Positions 31,461 through 43,499 of a DNA stretch of 64,000 bases are shown here, piece by piece. A model generated the notes under the pieces. The model saw only the letters and a program-made list of their open reading frames with translations, was not told the DNA's origin and did not search any database. Origin of the DNA: Pyropia yezoensis (taxonomy: Eukaryota; Rhodophyta; Bangiophyceae; Bangiales; Bangiaceae); the NCBI GenBank assembly GCA_009829735.1, contig CM020618.1:16787346-16851345 (forward strand), read 5' to 3'. How positions within the stretch are numbered: position 1 is the first letter of the stretch; each line of letters starts with the position of its first letter. Both the position numbers and the translations under genes were made by a program.

Positions 31461-32007
31461 CCCGGGGTGTGAGGTGCGGGTGGGAGGAGAGAAGAGGGTG
31501 GGCAGGGGGAACGGCGGCCGGAGGGGGGGAGGGGGGGAGGGGGGGGGGGCGGGCGCCGTGGGGAGGTTGGGACTCTGGGTGAGCGGGACGCACCGGGCGC
31601 TCTGCACCTCAAGAAAACCGGAATCAGAACCGATTAACCTGTTTTCTCTTCATGGGTTTTTATGGAGAGAGCACACTGAGCTGCACACGGCCATATGTGG
31701 GAACCCCACGACACTGCACGTCGCTCCGACGGCGGCGTGCTAACGAGCATCGTGCGCCGCCGCGACCTCTACTTCTCTATGTCCTGCAGTGCTGTGAATG
31801 AGGCTGCTCTCTGGGTAAAGGACATAATTAATCCCACCAGTGGACGTCGCCTGGCCTTCGTTTGTACCGCCTGCTGCACCCCTTTTCTCCACCCCAGCGC
31901 TGCCACAGATGACTGGTTGGCAAGCATGGCCACCATAAACAGGGATGATCAGCGCGCGCACTGTGTGGGCGCAGAGCTTTGGAAGAGCAAAAACAAGCGC
32001 GCCGGAC
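31461..32007. other. flank between the MgtC-like gene and element A
   Basis: Upstream of the MgtC-like start, therefore its likely promoter region. Sequence from about 31610 is more AT-rich than the preceding gene. It ends in CGGAC directly before the LTR of element A. No gene is supported. Confidence 0.5.
32003..32007. repeat. target-site duplication, left copy (CGGAC)
   Basis: The five bases before the element A 5' LTR are identical to the five after the LTR that ends at 61119. Five bases is the usual duplication for Ty3 integrases. Confidence 0.65.
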
Positions 32008-32370
32008 TGTAGCAATATGGTTGTCCGTATTGTGACCCTAATATTAGGGGGGCTACTTCTAATCCTTAACTTTCAATTTGAGAGTCCGTACTGGTCACGG
32101 TATCTATAAGTTACGTATGACCAGAGGGACTTGCATCTTGGGGTGGAGGGTAGTTAGTAGTGTCTCCGAGGGTTTATAACGAGGGGGCCGGTGGCGAATC
32201 CACCGCCGGCCAAGGTAGAACAACAAACCCCTCCCATTTGGGCTCCCATCTTGGTCCCGTGGCTTGCGCTCCAAGGACAGCAACCTTGGCCTCCCGGTGA
32301 CGTTGGTGCCGATCCCCCTTGGTGAGTGTTCCCTGAGAGTGGACGTGCGACGGATTCCTATTGTGCTACA
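32008..32370 (+). repeat. family 1 LTR (5' LTR of element A)
   Basis: 363 bases bounded by TGTAGCA and its inverted match TGCTACA. Homologous copies lie at 47293-47654 (-), 57675 to the gap (-), 60758-61119 (+) and 61344-61704 (-). Confidence 0.95.
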
Positions 32371-32371
32371 T

Positions 32372-32386
32372 TGGTGGAGCAGCAGG
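32372..32386 (+). other. primer-binding site of family 1
   Basis: TGGTGGAGCAGCAGG starts two bases after the LTR, in the expected place and with the TGG that pairs with a tRNA CCA end. The same sequence flanks the LTR of element B at 57659-57673. The tRNA was not identified. Confidence 0.7.
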
Positions 32387-32588
32387 GGACGGGTTTCCGT
32401 CACCCTTGTGGTGACGCCGTCTTCGGCCCTGGCACACGGATAGGGATCTGGTCCTTTTCTTGTACTCGTGGTGTTGCGACCTGATCGATTGTGTTGAGTT
32501 TTTACCTTTGACTGTGATCTACTGTACTCTCCCCAATCTACCCCCTCGCTCTCTTGTTCGTGGTGATTGATACGTCGGTTGACTGATT

Positions 32589-34778
32589 GTGACCATGTCT
32601 ACCCAAGAGACGGGGAACGTTCAAGATGACGGATCGGCGTCGACGCCGACCCCGGAGGTGACTACGGGAACCGGGATCGGGAACCCGATCGATAACATTG
32701 AGACGCCAATGCTTTCCGGTGCCGGATCGACGTTTGGCACGGCTCGGACGGCAGGAGGCGGGGGCCCGCCTCAACTGTCGTCGACCGACCTCACTCCGCC
32801 GCCTCCTTCACCAGGGGATTCCCTGATGGCATCATTGGCCCGCATCGAGGCCCGGTTTTCCGGGCTCGACGCCCGTCAAGATCGGACGGAGGACGCAATG
32901 GCAGTGTTGATGTCAACACGGCACACGACGGGACCCCGTCGTGTTCCTCCCACACCGGTACGGTTCGAACCGGCCGGACTACTTTCGGAGTCCACCAGGG
33001 TCAACCCCGGTGTTGCTACTCCTGGACAACCCCCGGACACAATGGGGTATGGGTCCGACTCGTCGGCAGAGTTGGAACGGAGTCACACGGAGCGATACGC
33101 TCGGAGCACCCGAAGCGGACTCCGCGGACACGACCCGGCGGATACGTACGCCGGGGGAGAGTCGGTTATTGGGGGAGGGGGTACCCTCTCGCAGTACCCC
33201 CACGACGAAGGAGGCCCGGCAACTCGGGTTCCCGAGGTGCCGACGCCTGAAGTACCATCTTCAGTGGTGGAAGCTATGACCGCGCAGGTAACTGCGAGCC
33301 TACTGAAGCGGATGGAGTCCGATGAGTTCGCTCATCAACTGGCTAAGCGACTGGATATCCAGGACGCTGACACGGAGGTCGTCAACGAGGTCTTCCGGTC
33401 GGTTCTTACTCCGGAACGTTATCGTTTGGAGGACCGCTCTACCACCGTATCGGAATCGATGCGTAATACGTCGCATCGGGCGATCCGCTCTATGCAGACC
33501 CTTATGAAAGGAGTCCCTATGTTCGGGGGGCCGAACGGACGCCCGTTGGCAGTCATCGGCTTCTTGACTAGCTTCAAGGCAGCCGCAGACAAGGCGCTCG
33601 TTAACGAGGGGCTGGCCCTGGAGATCCTCCCGTTCTTTGTTGATGAACGGGTGCGAGGCATTCTTCGCCAGGCATCCCCGATGCCGGGAATGAGGGTCGC
33701 GGCCACCCCCATGGATTACCGTGGGATATTGAAGGAGCTGCTGAGCAGCTACCTCAGTGAGGACAAGTGCGAGGACCACTATCGGGCCCTTCGCACTGCC
33801 ACCGCCCAGTCCTGGGAGGATGAGGAGATGTTTGGACGCCGGATCCAAGAGCTCGACTACGAGCTGGGGAAGCTCCTCGGAGAAGGGGAGCTACGGGCCA
33901 TCCTGTTCGCAGGAGTACCCAACTACGTGCGGATATCCGCACGGGGCGCCAACACGGCACGGACGAACTTCAGTCGACTGATGCATATGTGCAAGTCCCT
34001 AGGGGACGCCTACCGGGTTCTACACCCGGAGTGTGCCTTGGCCCCGAAGCCCAAGGGTGAGGGAGGCAAGCCCAGTATTACCCCGGTACCGAGGCAAGAG
34101 AAGGTGGAACGTAAGGCCGCACCAGTACTGGTGGCGACCGAACATACCCCTATTTGTGAGGGTGACCCTCTAGTCGACCAACAGGGCCACCTGTTGCTAC
34201 CGGCGACGCCGGTGATTGATGAACATGGTACGGTAGCGTACATCGCCCCGGCTGGAACCCAGTTCCAGGTCAACGAAGGAACGGGACGGCGCGTCCCGTA
34301 TGTGCGGACTACGGGGTACTCCCCGGTGACGGGTAACCCTCACCAACCCTTGCCAACATGGGCGGTGCGCACGGAGGCACCCCCGCAGATTGCGGGCCGA
34401 CCCAACCGGTTGGGGGAGTCCATGTTCCGGTTGACCCAAGGACCCAAGGCCAACCAGGGAGCAGGCACTCGGGCGCCCGAGGGAGGCAACCGTAGCTACG
34501 GGGCTACCCCGATGCGACCTCAAGGGGGGACCGGCACGTCCGGATGTATGTTGTGTGGGGATCCCCAGCACTGGGTGTCTTCCTGCCCACTCATCCCCGA
34601 GGAGTCTCGGCGGGCAGCGGCGCAACGCAAGGCATCCACCGGGGGGTATCCCCCCCGAGCACCCGGACCCGCACCGGGTAGGCAGCCAGCTCCAGGTGGA
34701 GTACTGGCCGTCGAGGGGGCACCTCCTCAGCCGGATGTCCCGGCGGACAGCACCCTACCAAGGGCGGGAAACGAGTAA
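32589..34778 (+). CDS. gag of element A (family 1)
   Basis: An open frame of 729 codons. The N-terminal third is Pro/Thr/Gly-rich. The central part (about residue 230-480) is a helical capsid-like region of Ty3 type. A CCHC zinc knuckle (CMLCGDPQHWVSSC) lies near the C-terminus, followed by a Pro/Arg-rich end. pol begins within a few bases of its end. The same gene is found broken in element B. Confidence 0.88.
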   Translation: MTMSTQETGNVQDDGSASTPTPEVTTGTGIGNPIDNIETPMLSGAGSTFGTARTAGGGGPPQLSSTDLTPPPPSPGDSLMASLARIEARFSGLDARQDRTEDAMAVLMSTRHTTGPRRVPPTPVRFEPAGLLSESTRVNPGVATPGQPPDTMGYGSDSSAELERSHTERYARSTRSGLRGHDPADTYAGGESVIGGGGTLSQYPHDEGGPATRVPEVPTPEVPSSVVEAMTAQVTASLLKRMESDEFAHQLAKRLDIQDADTEVVNEVFRSVLTPERYRLEDRSTTVSESMRNTSHRAIRSMQTLMKGVPMFGGPNGRPLAVIGFLTSFKAAADKALVNEGLALEILPFFVDERVRGILRQASPMPGMRVAATPMDYRGILKELLSSYLSEDKCEDHYRALRTATAQSWEDEEMFGRRIQELDYELGKLLGEGELRAILFAGVPNYVRISARGANTARTNFSRLMHMCKSLGDAYRVLHPECALAPKPKGEGGKPSITPVPRQEKVERKAAPVLVATEHTPICEGDPLVDQQGHLLLPATPVIDEHGTVAYIAPAGTQFQVNEGTGRRVPYVRTTGYSPVTGNPHQPLPTWAVRTEAPPQIAGRPNRLGESMFRLTQGPKANQGAGTRAPEGGNRSYGATPMRPQGGTGTSGCMLCGDPQHWVSSCPLIPEESRRAAAQRKASTGGYPPRAPGPAPGRQPAPGGVLAVEGAPPQPDVPADSTLPRAGNE

Positions 34779-34786
34779 GAGGAAGG

Positions 34787-37562
34787 ATGACCGGGGGGCG
34801 CTGGGGTCACCCAAGCAAGCCACCCCGGAGTACCGCGGGGAAAGCCCCACGGAGAGCGCGGTTGAGCCGACGCCGCATCAACCCCCGGGTACACCTTCCG
34901 GCCCCGACGACACGGCGTCAGGGGATTGATGACCAACCTCCGAGGTTGGGAGGAGAGGACGGGAAGCCCCTTCACGTTGAACCAGACAAGGGCCCTGTTC
35001 AGGATGCCCGAGCTACACCGGATATCGGTGTAGGACATGTGTTGTTTACCTTGGAGAACTTCAAGGTATCAGCCACACTGGGGGTTGACCCCCAGTCGAC
35101 ACGATCGTACTACCCTGTACTGGACACAGGGGCTGGACCCAACCTTATCCGGAAGGATACCCTCCCGGACAAGTGGCTTCCACGAGTCAGAGTGACTCGG
35201 GGACCCACCATCAAGGACGCGAATGGTCGACTCATTCGTACGACCGCAGCGATGTCGCTGCAGGTTACCATCGGGGATCTCACCACGGAAGTTGACTTCC
35301 TGGTATGTGAAACGCTATCGGTGCCCTGCATACTGGGGTGCACCTTCATCAACGTTCACGTTGATGCAATCCGGCCAGGCCGGAGGACCGTCGAGCTTCA
35401 AGAAGCCGACGGGACGAAGCGAGGACACACGGCTATCGTCAGGGACCTGACGCTACAAGGAAGCCACGTTAACGTGGCTGAGGTGTACGCAAGCGTCGAG
35501 CCGAAGACACTTCGGTTGGCCAAGCGAACTCGCTTTGAGCCGTTGTCAGAGACAGTCCTCCCGGTTAACTGCGACCTCGCAGGCATCTGCAGAGTCCAGT
35601 CCAACCTACGGACGTACAAGCGCCATGGGTTGACCATGGCCAACGGTCTCATAGACCTCCCAGCAGGAGGGTCGTCCCTCCTAGTGATGGCGAACTACCG
35701 CCGTAAGGCAGTCACCCTCCCGAAGGGAACTATCCTCGGGATTGCCGAACTCTACGAAGGAGATATCCTTACCCCTGATAAGGAAGGTCAAGTGGAACCA
35801 CTTGAAGTACTGGCGGTCGCCGAGACCACCGAGCGACAGCAACCCGATGACGGGAAGCCTAACCCATCGGCGGCTCCGGCGGACCTGCCGCCAAAGGACC
35901 AAGAGGCCTTGAAGGCACTGGCCGAGGCTGACCTCGACCACCTTCCCCCTTCGGTAGCCGAAGGGGTACGACGGATGCTAAGAAAGCATGACGTTATGTG
36001 GACAGGCGGGGCCTTGGGGACCATTGGGGCAACCCAACATCGTATAGACCTGGTACCAGGCGCACGACCCGCCCGCTCACAACCGCACCGAGCGGGACCT
36101 ATGCAACGAGAGATCGTTGATGGAGAAGTGAAGAGGATGAGTGAAGCTAAGGTGATCCGACCTTCGATGTCGGAATGGGGTGCCCCAGTCGTTATTGTGC
36201 CGAAGAAGGATCAAACCCCTCGGTTTTGCATCGATTATCGACGCCTCAACTTGGTTACCAAGAAGGACTCATACCCTTTACCAAGGATGGATGAATGCAT
36301 CGACTCCCTGGGGGAGGCTACGGTGTTTACCACCATCGACTGCAACGCCGGATACTGGCAGATCCCGGTGGCGGACGAGGATATCCCCAAGACGGCATTC
36401 GTCTGTCACAGTGGAGTGTACGAGTTCCTAAGGATGCCCTTCGGATTGTCCAACGCCCCCGCTACATTCCAGCGGGCTATCGACATCATACTGTCGGGGG
36501 TGAAGTGGCGTAACTGCCTAGTGTACCTCGATGACGTCATCGTCTTCTCGCGTAACATGGATGACCATGTACAACATGTTGACGAGGTACTCACCCTCTT
36601 GAGGAACGCCGGGGTAACCCTGCGTCTGAAGAAGTGCGCCTTCTTCCAACAGACGGTCGAATATCTGGGCCACCAGATAACCCCTGGTAAACTAGGGGTA
36701 CTCGAAGCCAATACCCGGGCACTCCGGGATGCCCGGTTCCCTAACACCCAGACGCAGCTCAAGAGCTTCCTGGGAATGTGCAATGTATACCGACGGTTCG
36801 TCAAGGACTTCGCTCGGATAGCTAAACCGTTAACGGTTCTTACGAGCAGTACCTTACCCAAGGTACTCCAACCCCCTTCGCCTAGCGAAGAGGAGGCATT
36901 CGAGTCGCTGAAGCGAGCCCTACTGTCCCCACCCGTCCTTGCGTTACCGCATAGACGGGGTACCTTCGTCATCGATGTCGATGCGTGTGATACACAAGTG
37001 GGATGCACCCTGTTACAGGGAGAGACGTTGATCGGTACCGATAACGTTATCCCGGACCTACGTCCGGTAGGGTTACTTCAGCCGGACACTCAACCCGGCT
37101 GAGCGGAACTATAGTGCCACCGAGCGTGAATGCCTCGGAGTTATATGGGCAGTGCAACTGCTCCGTCCATACCTGGAGGGCTCCAGGTTCATCGTGAGGT
37201 CCGACCACGAACCCCTACGATGGCTCCTCAACCTTGGTGACAAGGATTCCGATAGCCATGGGAGGCTAGCCCGATGGAGGCTGAAGATGGCCGAGCACGA
37301 CTACCGCACGGTGTATAAGGCTGGGTCAACCTACCACCTCGGAGACGCGTTGTCTCGACTCGACACCCCGAGCGGGGATACCCGCCCGGTGGACGAGGAC
37401 ATCCCGGTGGTACCGGTGTGCATGGTGGGTAATGCTACCCAGGGTATGGCTGACCATACCATGGCACACCTTGCGTGCCCATTGACCCTCGCGGACTTCC
37501 GCGAGGCACAGGCCAACGACGATGACTGTAGACGTCATCGTGCTAACCTCCTGGCCGGTACG
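34787..37562 (+). CDS. pol of element A, 5' portion (protease, RT, RNase H)
   Basis: The domain order is that of Ty3/gypsy. An aspartic protease with a DTG site lies near 35120, a reverse transcriptase with YLDD near 36525, and RNase H from about 36970 onward. The integrase part is not visible because the assembly gap begins. The copy has about one break. It closely matches the pol of element B. Confidence 0.88.
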
Positions 37563-38062
37563 NNNNNNNNNNNNNNNNNNNNNNNNNNNNNNNNNNNNNN
37601 NNNNNNNNNNNNNNNNNNNNNNNNNNNNNNNNNNNNNNNNNNNNNNNNNNNNNNNNNNNNNNNNNNNNNNNNNNNNNNNNNNNNNNNNNNNNNNNNNNNN
37701 NNNNNNNNNNNNNNNNNNNNNNNNNNNNNNNNNNNNNNNNNNNNNNNNNNNNNNNNNNNNNNNNNNNNNNNNNNNNNNNNNNNNNNNNNNNNNNNNNNNN
37801 NNNNNNNNNNNNNNNNNNNNNNNNNNNNNNNNNNNNNNNNNNNNNNNNNNNNNNNNNNNNNNNNNNNNNNNNNNNNNNNNNNNNNNNNNNNNNNNNNNNN
37901 NNNNNNNNNNNNNNNNNNNNNNNNNNNNNNNNNNNNNNNNNNNNNNNNNNNNNNNNNNNNNNNNNNNNNNNNNNNNNNNNNNNNNNNNNNNNNNNNNNNN
38001 NNNNNNNNNNNNNNNNNNNNNNNNNNNNNNNNNNNNNNNNNNNNNNNNNNNNNNNNNNNNNN
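37563..38062. other. assembly gap, 500 N
   Basis: Exactly 500 unknown bases, the usual placeholder for a gap of unknown size. Family 1 pol lies on its left and family 2 gag on its right. Confidence 0.99.
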
Positions 38063-38957
38063 CTACCTCCTGGTTAACTTCATGACCGGAGAAGCGGAAC
38101 AGCGGTTTGCACAGGTTCTACCAGACTCTGCCGGACACATTGTCGGACGTACCGGTCGCGAGTTATCCGGAGGCGGTCAACTGGCTCCTGTCCAACTACG
38201 CTGATGCGGACTCTCTGCGTAAAGCAGTCGGCAGGCTGAACCGGGCAACCATGGAAAGACAAGAGACTCCAGAGGCGTTCGCCCGTCGTGTCCGGGAGAT
38301 GAGCGATGCTTGTGGCAACGTTTACCCTGAGGACCGGCTCAAGATGATCTTCTCGGAAGGGCTTCCTGAATATCTTCAAGTGGATGCGGAGAACTACAAC
38401 CAGAAACATCAAGAACATACCTTCCAGCAGTTGATGGCCTACACCCAGGGCAAGTACCGGCAAGCCAGGGCCCTCCAGGCTCCCATGGTATTAACTCCCA
38501 AGCCGTTGTCGCGAGTTCGACCCGGACCGACAAGTATACGGGAGGTGATAGCCCTGTACCGGTACTCGCAGTTGGCGAGGCCTCACCCATGGGGTCAGGG
38601 GACAAGTGGGGCGGCTTCGTTTCCAAGGAGCAACCATCCCTGGTCGCCCCCAAGCAAGTCAAGAACCAGCGGTTCCGGTCTTGTTGGCTGTGCCAGAAGG
38701 AGGATCACATGTCCTACCAGTGCCCGACCATTCCCAAGGACCTCCAGGAGAAACTCAAGCGTCAAGGACTGGTGTTTGCAAAGGCGGTCAACTGGGCTGA
38801 CCGGCGAGCACCCTCCAAGATGGACCAGGCACAGGTACACGCAATCCGAGTGGCAACCTTACAGAGCATCACGGAGGCTCTGGCAAGAGAAGCTCCTACG
38901 GACTTTGACCTGGAGACCGAAACCTCTAAGGACTCCTCAGACCCGGGAAACGAGTAG
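38063..38957 (+). CDS. gag of element C (partial, family 2)
   Basis: The visible part begins within the capsid region, including a segment with an ARRVREMSDACGN-type helix, and runs to a CCHC zinc knuckle (CWLCQKEDHMSYQC) near 38680-38725, followed by an acidic end. The N-terminus is lost in the gap and the copy is broken. Confidence 0.75.
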
Positions 38958-41900
38958 GGCAGGCGCTCTCCCCAAGTGTCTTCCCGAATCTCCGACGGCA
39001 GGGTACTTCTACCTGTTCTCCCTTGCGTGCCGGGAGAAAGGACGGCGGTTACCTGCTCAACCGGTAGCCGCCTGGACACCCTGTGTGTTCAAGGGGACAT
39101 TGCTCGTCCTGCGTAAAGAAAACCTCAAGATTAATGCTCGTATGCGTGTGGGGGATAGCCTCCCCCAAGCTGTTACGCCGGTGGTTGACACGGGAGCCGG
39201 ACCAAGCGTCATCACTGAGAACCTGTTACCTCCGGGCTGGCGTCGACATGCCTGGAGAGCGCCTACCCGGACCCATATCGTCGACGCTTCGGGTCAAACC
39301 CTACGACCGCTTGGCCGTCTTCCTGTCGCCATCTATGTCAACAATGAACCAATGCTTTTTCCCTTTCTAGTAGTCAAGACCCTATCAGTCCCCCTCATCC
39401 TAGGCTGGGACTTCCAGAAGCAGCATGTCAAGAGCATCCTACCCGGAGAAGGGAAGGTCCAGTTCAACCATGGGTTTGTGTCACCGGTATTGGAACATCT
39501 GGACGCCAAGGTTCGTGCAGCCAAGAGCAAGAGGGAACGCATCCCACCCTCTACCTTGACTCTCTTCAAACCGGTGCTCCTACCTCCTCGCTCGGAGACC
39601 AAGGTTCAAGTAACGACCCGGATTGCAGGTCAATGCCTGATCTACGGACGTAAGGAATTTCTGGCGAAACACCGGTTATACTTGGCCCACGGACATCACA
39701 AGAAGGTAGAAAGGCACACCCCGTTCTCGGTGCTAATCGTCAACGTGAGCCGGAAGCCAATAACCCTCGCCAAGGGCACCCGAGTTGGTACAGCAGAGCC
39801 TTACCGGGGATCCGCCCGTGCTATGAGCAAGGAAGACCTCCTGAACCTGCAACAAGAACTGGCATCCAACTTGACGGCCTTAGACGTACCTCCGAAGCAA
39901 GAGCAGGCTGGCAGCGCTACTCCGAAACCCGAACAAGCACCACCCGGGATGCCGAAGGTCAAGCAAGAAAATGTCCCTCCCGACTTGAAGGAGGCACTGG
40001 AGAAGCTTCTCCAGGAATATCGGCACCTGTGGTCGGGAGAGCTGGGCAAGATGGACGCCACTCTACACCGGATTCAACTCAAGCCGGAAGCTAAGCCAGT
40101 GCACATGCAACCATATCGGGCCGGACCTCATCGCCGGGATGAGATTGAGAAGCAGGTTAACAAGATGCTCAAGATGGATGTTATCGAGCCGTCTGATGGC
40201 GAGTGGGCTTTCCCGGTGGTAGTCGTCCCGAAAACCGGCGGTCACTTCCGTTTCTGCGTTGACTACCGGCGCCTGAACGAGATGACAGTCAAGGACGTAT
40301 ACCCGATACCCCGGATGGATAATTGCCTCGACTTTCTTGGTGATGCCACCCTCTTCTCGACGCTGGATTGTAATGCCGGTTACTGGCAGATCCCTCTGGC
40401 TGACGAGGACAAGGACAAGACCACCTTCACGTGCCACCTGGGACTATTCCGGTGCAAGCGTCTTCCTTTTGGTCTCACCAATGCTCCGGCGACCTTTCAA
40501 AGAGCCATCGACATCATCCTGTCCGGGCTAAGGTGGAGAACATGTTTGGTCTACCTGGATGACATTATCGTTATCTCCAAGACCCCAGCGGAACACCTGG
40601 AGCACCTTCGGGAGGTCCTGGCCCTCCTGTCCAAGGCTGGAGTTACCCTCAAGGCCGAGAAGTGCCACCTGTTTGAGACTGAGGTGGAGTATCTGGGGCA
40701 TGTGCTGAGTCCGGGGGAGCTCCGAGTCAGTGAGAAGAACATCAAGGCCCTCCGGCATGCACGGCAACCCAAAACCCAGACGGAACTCAAGAGCTTCCTG
40801 GGTATGTGCAACGTCTATCGCCGGTTCGTACGGGACTATGCTCTGATTGCCCGGCCACTGACCAAGCTGACCAGCAAGAAGCTTCCAGCACAACTCCCGG
40901 TGTTCGACGAGAAGCAGACCGCGGCCTTCGAAGAGCTCAAGAAGCGCCTGACCACCACTCCAGTACTGGCGTTACCCAAGCGGGAGGGCCAGTTTGTTCT
41001 GGAGACGGATGCCTGTGGCGTCCAGGTGGGGTGCTCACTACTCCAGCAGCAACCTGATGGGCACTTTCTCCCGATAGGCTACTACAGTCGCGTCTTGACT
41101 CCAGCTGAGAAGAACTATTCCACGACCGAGCGCGAGTGCTTGGCAGTCGTCTGGGCTTGCTTCCTGTTACGGCCATATCTTGAAGGACAAGAGTTCCTCA
41201 TCCGGACGGACCACGCCAGCCTAAGGTGGCTGCTATGCATGGACAGCAGTCAAGGAAGGGTCGCCCGGTGGCGCCTACGCCTTTCGGAGTTCAAGTACAA
41301 GGTGTGCACCAGAGCAGGGAGGGAGCACCACTGCGCCGACACCATGTCCCGGCTGGAGACTCCTGCAGCCGATACCGGTCCTATCCCGGAGGAAATACCT
41401 TGCTTCATCCTCCCGAATGTCGGACGTGGCTGGCACGCTCCCCTGTATGAGACACCTGAAGCTCATCAACCGGTGACCATTCACCGGATGCTGGAGGCAC
41501 AACTGACGGATCCTCAATGCTTGGAGCTTCGCCACTAAATGGACCTGAACCGGAACAGTCGTTTCTCCGAGTCTACGGACGGACTCCTAGTACGGGTGTC
41601 ACCCTTCGATGGGGCCTTTGAAGTCTACGTACCCCGGGGCCTACGAGCTGACATCCTACGCCTGGAGCACTCGTCTCCCCAGGCCGGACATCCTGGTATC
41701 AATCGGATGTATGCTTCCATGAGACGACACTACTACTGGGAAACCATGGCCAGTGACGTCCATAAGTACCTGGAGGCTTGTGTTTCGTGTGCAAGGAACC
41801 GGTTGTCCCAGAGAAAGAAGACTTCTAAGCTACGCCTATTCCCTGCGGCGGAGCCCTTTGCAAGCTTAAGCATGGACATCCTGGGGCCCCTACCTGAAAC

Positions 41901-43044
41901 ATCCAGTGGCAACATATACCTGCTCATCATATGTGACCGGTTCTCCAAGTTCACTCGAGCAATCCCGCTGAGGACCATCACGGCTCTGGATGTCACGTCA
42001 GCCTTCTGCGAGTACTGGATAGCTGCCTACGGCCCTCCAGACTCCGTCTTAACCGACAACGGTCCCCAGTTTGCATCCCTGTTCTTCCAAGGAGTCTGTG
42101 ACCTGATGGGCATCAAGAACTTGTACACTACGACGTACCACCCTCAAACGAACGGCCAGGTGGAACGATTCAACCGGACCCTAGTAGACATGCTACGGCA
42201 CTACGTGGAGGAGCACCAAGAAGACTGGGACGAGCTCCTGGCTGTCCTCACTTTAGCCTACAACTCCCGAGTTCACCGGACAACGGGGGTCGCTCCACTC
42301 GACTTTGTCACCCCAAGGCGGCTGACCAACTTCTCCCTGGAAAGAATACCAGACGGTCTCCAGCCTGCACTGAAGTCAGGTCCCAAGGCAATGGATGAGT
42401 TCCTGGAACAACTGAAGCTCCTGCTCCCAAGAGTCAAGGAGTCAATCTCGAAGACCCAGGAGCGATACAAGCGGGGCTATGACAAGGGCGTTCGGGAAAA
42501 GAACAAGGAACTGGGTGGTGGCGACTGGGTTTTTGTGGACAACCATGGCAAGACCCGGGGGAAGCTGGACTCGAAGACGGATGGACCTTATGAGATCCTG
42601 AATACGGACGGTTGGACCTTTCTTCTAGACGTGGATGGCTCCCCGTACCGCGTGAGCAGCGACCATGTCACCCGAGCTCCACCGCGAAGCCAACGGGACT
42701 TGACCCGGCGCAAGCGGGCCGCAGTACCCTGGCTATCCCAAGAAGAAGGTCGGGAATATGTCTACGTCAAGTTTGTGGACCATGCCTGGAGAGACGGACG
42801 CCTGTACCTGCGAGTACGCTGGTTCGGTTTTAACCCGGCAGATGATGCCTGGGAACCCTCAAACCGGCTACCCATCGCGGATGTCTGTGCCTACACGCGA
42901 CGGAACGGGATAGAGGGCACTCCAGTGGCCAGAGCCGGCAAGATTCTGGAGTCGGACTCGGAGGAGGACCAAGAGGATGGGGCCAACCAAGACCCTCGGG
43001 ACGAGCCGAGTTCATCCGCAACGGATGCGGAACAAGAGGATTGA
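38958..43044 (+). CDS. pol of element C (protease, RT, RNase H, integrase, chromodomain)
   Basis: Protease DTG lies near 39190, RT YLDD near 40555 and RNase H at about 40985-41340. Integrase has its HHCC zinc domain near 41690-41810, the DD(35)E core through HPQTNGQVERFNRT near 42140-42180, and a C-terminal domain. A chromodomain (VDHAWRDGRLYLRVRWFGF) lies near 42775-42890, which places the element in the chromoviruses. Such domains steer integration to marked chromatin in fungal and plant relatives. The copy has about two breaks. Confidence 0.88.
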
Positions 43045-43499
43045 GAAGAAGGGAACGGGTATATCAAGGAGAACACGCAATACAAGCATGGAACAATCAA
43101 GGAAAACAAGCACCCGCTCGGGCAACCCTTCTCTCCGCCTCTTCCCTCCTCGCTTCTCCCAAGACCCTCACCCTCCTTGCCTCCAACTACTACTCCCGGC
43201 GCGGACGCTGAGCCGCGGGAGTGTCCTCCAGCGCTGCCTCCGCGGCACGACGGGAACCGGAGGAAGACGGGATGACGTAGTGCGGTGGACGCGGTGCATC
43301 CCGGTATGACGCCATCGGAGTAGTACCGGTAGTTGCCGGGAGCTCCCGCTCATCCAGATATGCCCGTCGGCGCCCCTGGAAGCCAGTGAAGGTTTCTGAC
43401 CACTGCTGGGCCAAGTCATGCCGCGTCAAGGTCGCCAGAAGTTCGCCAACCACCGGGCTGTTCGACATCTGGCCGCTGTCCGCGCAAGCAAACACCCGG

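Larger units (their letters stand above)
32008..37562 (+). mobile_element. element A, 5' part: Ty3/gypsy chromovirus, family 1
   Basis: This LTR retrotransposon part holds the 5' LTR (32008-32370), primer-binding site, gag (32589-34778) and the start of pol (from 34787), and ends at an assembly gap. The best-matching 3' end is at 58339-61119: same orientation, near-identical LTR (three differences counted by eye over 362 bases) and the same CGGAC flank. The small LTR difference makes it a young insertion. gag looks whole; pol has about one break in the visible part. Confidence 0.93.

Noticed and set aside
29395-31582. Plus-strand frames of about 630 codons rich in Pro/Arg
   Set aside because: Antisense shadows of the MgtC-like gene, whose minus-strand reading has conserved membrane blocks and a consistent intron.
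37152-38204. Frame running through the run of N
   Set aside because: Unknown bases cannot contain stop codons, so the frame is an artefact of the gap. The same holds for frames across 57839-58338.
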